Shown here: piece after piece, positions 60,503-64,000 of the stretch
How the letters are laid out: each line of letters starts with the position of its first letter
How positions within the stretch are numbered: the first letter of the stretch is position 1
Source of the DNA: Rhodococcus pseudokoreensis
Lineage (GTDB): Bacteria > Actinomycetota > Actinomycetes > Mycobacteriales > Mycobacteriaceae
DNA: 64,000 nt
NCBI RefSeq assembly: GCF_017068395.1
Contig: NZ_CP070619.1
Location: 3,844,001 to 3,908,000 of the forward strand
Reading direction: 5' to 3'
Translations under genes and position numbers: made by a program
Notes under the pieces: model-generated
What the model saw: the letters and a program-made list of their open reading frames with translations, nothing else
The model's database searches: none
What the model was told of the DNA's origin: nothing

Positions 60503-60814
60503 ATGAAGTACGTGATTACGTGGACGGTGCGTGAGGGCGGTTCCGCCGCCGAGAACGAGGAGGCCGCGCGGCGGAGCCTCGAAGTGTTCGCGAGATGGAC
60601 GCCGGCCGAGGGGGCAGACTTCCATCATTTCCTCGGCCGCCTGGACGGCAACGGGGGATTCGCCTTCGTCGAGGCGGACGATCCGAACGACATCCTGGAC
60701 GGTCCGACGAAGTTCGGGCCCTTCTTCGAGTTCCACGTCTACCCGGTCGCCGACATCGCCGTCACCACGCAGGCCGCGCAGCACGCGGTCGAGTTCCGGG
60801 GCGCGATCAGCTGA
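60503..60814 (+). CDS. DUF3303-like small protein
   Basis: Predicted 103-residue cytoplasmic protein of dimeric alpha/beta-barrel type. The MKYVITWTVREGG opening and FGPFFEFHVYPVADI end resemble the DUF3303 family, whose function is not known. ATG 60503 with GAGGAG about 18 bp upstream. Its stop codon lies inside the first copy of the tandem repeat at 60811-60914. Confidence 0.82.
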   Translation: MKYVITWTVREGGSAAENEEAARRSLEVFARWTPAEGADFHHFLGRLDGNGGFAFVEADDPNDILDGPTKFGPFFEFHVYPVADIAVTTQAAQHAVEFRGAIS

Positions 60815-60914
60815 TCCCGGGCTCGGTGCTCAGTGCCGGGTCGTCGAATCCTGATCCCGGCTCAGTGCCGGGTCGTCGAATCCTGATCCCGGCTCAGTGC
60901 CGGGTCGTCGAATC
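60811..60914. repeat. Three-copy tandem repeat containing a gene 3' end
   Basis: Copies at 60811-60850 (40 bp, with an 8-bp insertion), 60851-60882 and 60883-60914 (32 bp each and identical). Each copy begins CTGATCCCGG and ends GGGTCGTCGAATC, and the two 32-bp copies contain the small hairpin CCCGGC/GCCGGG. The last copy encodes the C-terminus and stop of the gene ending at 60894; the earlier copies are duplicates beyond it. Confidence 0.93.
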
Positions 60915-61487
60915 CAGGAACTGGCGGAGGTCGCGGTCCCACTGCGCGTCGCGGGAGCGGTTCAGGGAGGCGCGGCAGATGAGGAAGCCGGACAGCGCGA
61001 TCATCATCACCGCGAACCAGGTGAACAGTCCGGCGATCACGCCGGCCACGCGGGCGGCGGACGACGACATCGGTTCGGTGGTGAGGTTGCCGTCGGCGTT
61101 GACCCAGATGTCTTGCCTGGTTCCCGAGGGGGTGGCGGGGTCGACGGTGATGTCGGCGTGCCGGGTTTCGTTACCCCAGGTCCACTTGGCGGGGGCGGTG
61201 TCGACGCCCGACGGTGCGACGTCGGAGGTGACGGACACGCCGGTGGAGTCGGCGAGCGTGGTGGCGGTGACGGTGCGGTAGTCCGCGACCTGCTTCTCCG
61301 CCAACGTCAGCTGGCTGTCGATGGTCCGGGCGCCCACGAGGATGGCGAGGGGCAGCATCGCGAAGGCGAGCACCACGACGGCGAGGGTGAGCATGTTCTC
61401 GATCCGGTCCGAGCGCCGGATTAGCGGGTTGTGCCGCTGACGAGCCGACCGCTTACGCAGCCCTCGTGCTTGAGAGTTGTTCCACAT
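60894..61487 (-). CDS. Rv1733c-like membrane protein
   Basis: Membrane protein of 197 residues. Cytoplasmic basic N-terminus with NPLIRRSDRIE, a first helix (about 33-55), an extracytoplasmic segment with TWGNETRHADITVDP, a second helix (about 143-165) and a short basic tail. This two-helix plan and the NPL-RRSDR motif match the mycobacterial Rv1733c family of unknown function. ATG 61487. The last codons lie in a tandem repeat copy. Divergent neighbours give no functional hint. Confidence 0.85.
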   Translation of the reverse strand: MWNNSQARGLRKRSARQRHNPLIRRSDRIENMLTLAVVVLAFAMLPLAILVGARTIDSQLTLAEKQVADYRTVTATTLADSTGVSVTSDVAPSGVDTAPAKWTWGNETRHADITVDPATPSGTRQDIWVNADGNLTTEPMSSSAARVAGVIAGLFTWFAVMMIALSGFLICRASLNRSRDAQWDRDLRQFLDSTTRH

Positions 61488-61595
61488 TCCGGATCCGGTC
61501 CTCTCGCCGACAATTCCCTACAATCCAGAGTCGTACGCAAGGCAAACAAGATCAAGTCGATTCGGTGTGTTATTGGGCACTGTGCCGTAATACAC

Positions 61596-62537
61596 TCATC
61601 TGCTCCCCGCCATCTCACGATGCTCCTTCGGGCTCATTCCGCGCACGCGTTTGAACGCCGCACTCAGCGCGAATGCACTTCCGTACCCCACCCGCTGCGC
61701 CACCGACGCGACCGTCGCGTCGGGTTCGCGGAGCAGATCCGCGGCGAGGGACAGCCGCCAGCCTGCGAGGAAGGTCATGGGCGGTTCACCGACGAGTTCC
61801 GTGAACCGACGCGCCAGGGCTGCCCGCGACAGTCCGGTTTCCGCGGCGAGCGACTCCACCGTCCACTGGTGTGAGGGATTGTTCTGCAGGATGCGCATCG
61901 CCTTGCCGACCACCGGGTCGCCCTGCGCCCGCACCCAGGACGGCGTATCGGCCGCCGGCCTCGCGAACCAGGCGCGCAGCACGGCGATCAGCAGCAGATC
62001 GAGGAGTCGGTCGAGGACCGCTTCCTGCCCGGGTTCGTCGCGCACCACTTCGTCGTGCATGAGGGTGACGAGCCGGGAGTCCCAGTCGGCGCGGCGCTGC
62101 ACGACGAGTTCGGGGAGCGCGGACAGGAGTCGCCGGCTGATCTCGCCGGGGGTCTGGTACGTGCCGGTCAACATGACGGTGCGGCCGTTCGCGCTGTTGC
62201 CCCAGGTGCGCACGCCGAGGTCCATCGCCTCGGCGAGCGGTTCACCGCGGAGCGTCGTGCAACTCTGGTCGGGGTTGATGATCACGTGCGGCGGGGTGTC
62301 CGGGTGGTCGGCGACGACGTACCGCTCGGGTCCGCGGATGATCGCGACGTCGCCTTCGGTGAGCTGCACCGGTTCGCCGGTGTGCGGGAGGATCCAGGCT
62401 TCGCCGCGGCCCATCGCGACGAGGCTGAGCGGCGCGTGGTCGTCGATCTGCAGCGACCACGGCGGTTCCATGATCGACCGGAGCACGAACGCTCCGGCGG
62501 CGCGGGGACCACTGATGAGACCGGCGAGGGGATCCAC
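61596..62537 (-). CDS. AraC-family transcriptional regulator with cupin_6 domain
   Basis: Transcription regulator of 313 residues. The N-terminal half is a cupin sensor (WSLQIDDHAPLSLVAMGRGEAWI, PHTGEPVQLTEGDVAIIRGPE); the C-terminal 110 residues hold two helix-turn-helix units (SLAAETGLSRAALARRFTELVGE and VASVAQRVGYGSAFALSAAFKRVRGMSP). GTG 62537. Divergent from a small ORF and a DUF1772 gene across about 80 bp, so that pair is the likely target. Confidence 0.92.
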   Translation of the reverse strand: MDPLAGLISGPRAAGAFVLRSIMEPPWSLQIDDHAPLSLVAMGRGEAWILPHTGEPVQLTEGDVAIIRGPERYVVADHPDTPPHVIINPDQSCTTLRGEPLAEAMDLGVRTWGNSANGRTVMLTGTYQTPGEISRRLLSALPELVVQRRADWDSRLVTLMHDEVVRDEPGQEAVLDRLLDLLLIAVLRAWFARPAADTPSWVRAQGDPVVGKAMRILQNNPSHQWTVESLAAETGLSRAALARRFTELVGEPPMTFLAGWRLSLAADLLREPDATVASVAQRVGYGSAFALSAAFKRVRGMSPKEHREMAGSR

Positions 62538-62617
62538 ACCTCAACCGTAGACGCTCGCGTATGGAGCAGCGATTTTCAACCATGGAAAGTCTCGCTGCCG
62601 CCGTCTTGACTGAACAC

Positions 62618-62701
62618 ATGACAACGGCTCCGCAACAAGCGCCCCGCGACTTCACCGACTACGTCCGCGCCGCGGCAGCGGCCGGGGTCTGGAGGGTTTG
62701 A
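62618..62701 (+). CDS. 27-codon small ORF before DUF1772 gene
   Basis: ATG 62618 to TGA 62701 encodes 27 residues (starts MTTAPQQAPRDF). Third positions are rich in G/C, and the stop is 2 bp before the DUF1772 ATG, with the GGAGG of that gene inside it. It could be a leader peptide, or a remnant; weak evidence. Confidence 0.35.
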   Translation: MTTAPQQAPRDFTDYVRAAAAAGVWRV

Positions 62702-62703
62702 TC

Positions 62704-63174
62704 ATGGAGCGTTACCTGACGATCGTCACGGCGGTCGGTGCCGGTGTGGTGGGCGGCGTGATGTTCGCGTTCTCCACGTTCATCATGACCGGGCTCGGAC
62801 GCCTGGACCCGGCTCAGGGCATCGCAGCGATGCAGGCGATCAACCGAGAGGCGCCGAACTTCTGGTTCATGACGGCGCTGTTCGGCACCGCGCTGACGTC
62901 GATCGCGCTCGCGATCGTCAGCGTGGTGCGGCACGACGGTTCGGGCGTGTACGCGGTGATCGCGTGCGCGCTGTATCTCGTGGGGATCGTGCTGACCATC
63001 GTCTACCACGTGCCGCACAACAACGCGCTCGACGCGATCGATCCCACTGCGGCGGGCTCGGCGGACTACTGGCGCGACTACGTGTCGGGCTGGACCGGGT
63101 GGAACCACGTGCGCACCGTCAGCGCCATCGCGGCGTCCGCCGTGCTCACGTGGTCCGCGACCCGCGGTCGATAG
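62704..63174 (+). CDS. DUF1772-domain membrane protein
   Basis: Four-helix membrane protein of 156 residues in the DUF1772 (anthrone-oxygenase-like) family: VGGVMFAFSTFIM near the start, WFM in the second helix, HVPHNNAL and WNHVRTVSAIAA near the end. ATG 62704 has GGAGG 9 bp upstream. Probably regulated by the divergent AraC protein. Some family members are oxygenases, but the catalytic role here is unknown. Confidence 0.88.
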   Translation: MERYLTIVTAVGAGVVGGVMFAFSTFIMTGLGRLDPAQGIAAMQAINREAPNFWFMTALFGTALTSIALAIVSVVRHDGSGVYAVIACALYLVGIVLTIVYHVPHNNALDAIDPTAAGSADYWRDYVSGWTGWNHVRTVSAIAASAVLTWSATRGR

Positions 63175-63182
63175 TCCGGGAT

Positions 63183-63893
63183 CTACGAGGGCGGCAGGAT
63201 GTCGGTCTGCGCCGGGACCTCGTCCTGCTTCAACAGGCCGACGGGGCAGCTGACGCCGGTGGCGTGCACGGGGCAGTATCCGCCGGGGTTCTTCGCGAGG
63301 TACTGCTGGTGGTAGTCCTCGGCGTAGTAGAACTGCGTGAGTGGGGCGATCTCCGTGGTGATCGCGCCGTACCCGGCCTCGACGAGCCGCTTCTCGAACG
63401 CCTCACCGGTGGCCTCGGCGATCTCCACCTGCTGCTCGTCGATGGTGTAGATGGCCGAACGGTACTGCGTTCCCTGGTCGTTGCCCTGCCGCATGCCCTG
63501 CGTGGGATCGTGGTTCTCCCAGAACTCCTTGAGGATCTCGGCGTACGAGATCACCTTCGGATCGAAGACCACGAGCACCACCTCGGTGTGCCCGGTGCGT
63601 CCCGAGCAGGTCTCCTCGTAGCTGGGGTTCGGCGTGTAGCCGCCTGCGTACCCCACCGCGGTGGTGTAGACGCCGTCGAGTTGCCAGAACTCCTTCTCGG
63701 CGCCCCAGAAACATCCCATGCCCAGCACCGCGGTCTGCATGCCCTCGGGGAACGGGGGTTTCAGGGGGTGACCGTTGACGTAGTGCGTCGCCGGAACCGG
63801 GATCGCCTGACTCCGTCCGGGGAGTGCGTCCTCGGCGGTGACCATCACGGACTTAGCGGCTGCTCGACCCAGAAGCTCGTCGTACCAAGACAT
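63183..63893 (-). CDS. msrA: Peptide-methionine (S)-S-oxide reductase MsrA
   Basis: Repairs oxidised methionine (S form), 236 residues, cytoplasmic. Catalytic Cys61 in GCFWG, with YTPNPSYEE, the [24 protein letters not shown] core and a C-terminal Cys pair region ([15 protein letters not shown]) for resolution. E. coli-type with an N-terminal extension. ATG 63893. It overlaps the end of a gene at the window edge and is convergent with the DUF1772 gene (8-bp gap). Confidence 0.97.
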   Translation of the reverse strand: MSWYDELLGRAAAKSVMVTAEDALPGRSQAIPVPATHYVNGHPLKPPFPEGMQTAVLGMGCFWGAEKEFWQLDGVYTTAVGYAGGYTPNPSYEETCSGRTGHTEVVLVVFDPKVISYAEILKEFWENHDPTQGMRQGNDQGTQYRSAIYTIDEQQVEIAEATGEAFEKRLVEAGYGAITTEIAPLTQFYYAEDYHQQYLAKNPGGYCPVHATGVSCPVGLLKQDEVPAQTDILPPS

Positions 63894-63999
63894 GGTTCGA
63901 TGCTACGCGCGGTGCCGGAGTGGTCTCCCGGGCGAGCGCCGACTGCATGCGCATCCGCTCGGCGCGGGCGGTGACCCAGCCCGTCGCGGGCACCTCCAC
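63853..63999 (-). CDS. Partial C-terminus of an unidentified gene
   Basis: The minus-strand frame entering from the right edge (reads [18 protein letters not shown]...) has G or C at the third position of its first 26 codons, then stops at 63853, overlapping msrA by 41 bp. It looks like a real gene end, but 48 residues are too few to name it. Confidence 0.5.
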   Translation of the reverse strand: MEVPATGWVTARAERMRMQSALARETTPAPRVASNHVLVRRASGSSSR

Positions 64000-64000
64000 C

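Noticed and set aside
60811..60914. Possible short CRISPR array
   Set aside because: Copies are contiguous without unique spacers and include a gene end and stop codons.
60841..60914. GTCGAATCC resembling a tRNA T-loop
   Set aside because: No acceptor stem, D-arm or anticodon arm can be built around it; it belongs to the tandem repeat.

Overview
The window is a continuous, GC-rich actinobacterial chromosome segment with strong G/C bias at third codon positions. Its gene content points to a mycolic-acid-producing member of the Mycobacteriales, most likely Rhodococcus or a close relative. The evidence is a complete mycolate/arabinogalactan cell-wall cluster together with bfrB, glpQ, serS and pheA in an order that closely tracks Mycobacterium tuberculosis (Rv3795 to Rv3843, as recalled; no database was searched). 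I saw no rRNA, tRNA, CRISPR array, insertion sequence or prophage.

Layout. (1) 1-29.9 kb is the cell-envelope core. It holds the 3' part of an Emb arabinosyltransferase, then on the minus strand the meromycolate condensation set fadD32-pks13-accD4, an F420-type oxidoreductase, a membrane-anchored cutinase-like (Rv3802c-type) protein, a DUF732 lipoprotein and three mycolyltransferases of the antigen 85 family. The overlapping chain glf-glfT2-PAP2 phosphatase-ubiA-aftB follows, making the galactan and the decaprenyl-phosphoarabinose donor. A GT4 glycosyltransferase and a SpoIID-like protein close the block. (2) 30-38 kb holds an LGFP-repeat amidase, a HAD phosphatase, two tandem acyltransferases, a putative lipoprotein, an unusual metallo-beta-lactamase/Rieske fusion, and a bacterioferritin with its ferredoxin. 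(3) 38-45.3 kb holds serS, an ankyrin protein, a septum-formation-like protein, a small metallopeptidase, and a compact PE-PPE-EspG trio with no ESX machinery in view, followed by a lipase-maturation-factor-like protein. (4) 45.4-56.3 kb is the iron and storage region: phosphoglycerate mutase, pheA, an IdeR-box-controlled DUF2470 gene, an LCP ligase, two BfrB-type ferritins, a secreted lipase and glpQ. (5) 56.3-64 kb holds an intergenic array of DnaA-box-like 9-mers, a polytopic membrane protein, an S49 protease, a second F420-type oxidoreductase, a tandem repeat at a gene 3' end, an AraC regulator and msrA.

How the genes fit together. FadD32 activates the meromycolate, the AccD4-containing carboxylase makes the other substrate, Pks13 condenses them, and the mycolyltransferases attach mycolates to the arabinogalactan built by Glf, GlfT2, UbiA, Emb and AftB. 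LGFP repeats recur in a mycolyltransferase, the amidase and the SpoIID-like protein, suggesting a shared wall-targeting module. Three ferritin-family genes and three putative IdeR-site regions indicate iron-responsive control.

The observations most worth follow-up are the orphan PE-PPE-EspG module, the DnaA-box array at 56.4 kb, the tandem duplications of gene 3' ends including stop codons, and the recurring palindromic hairpins at gene ends.
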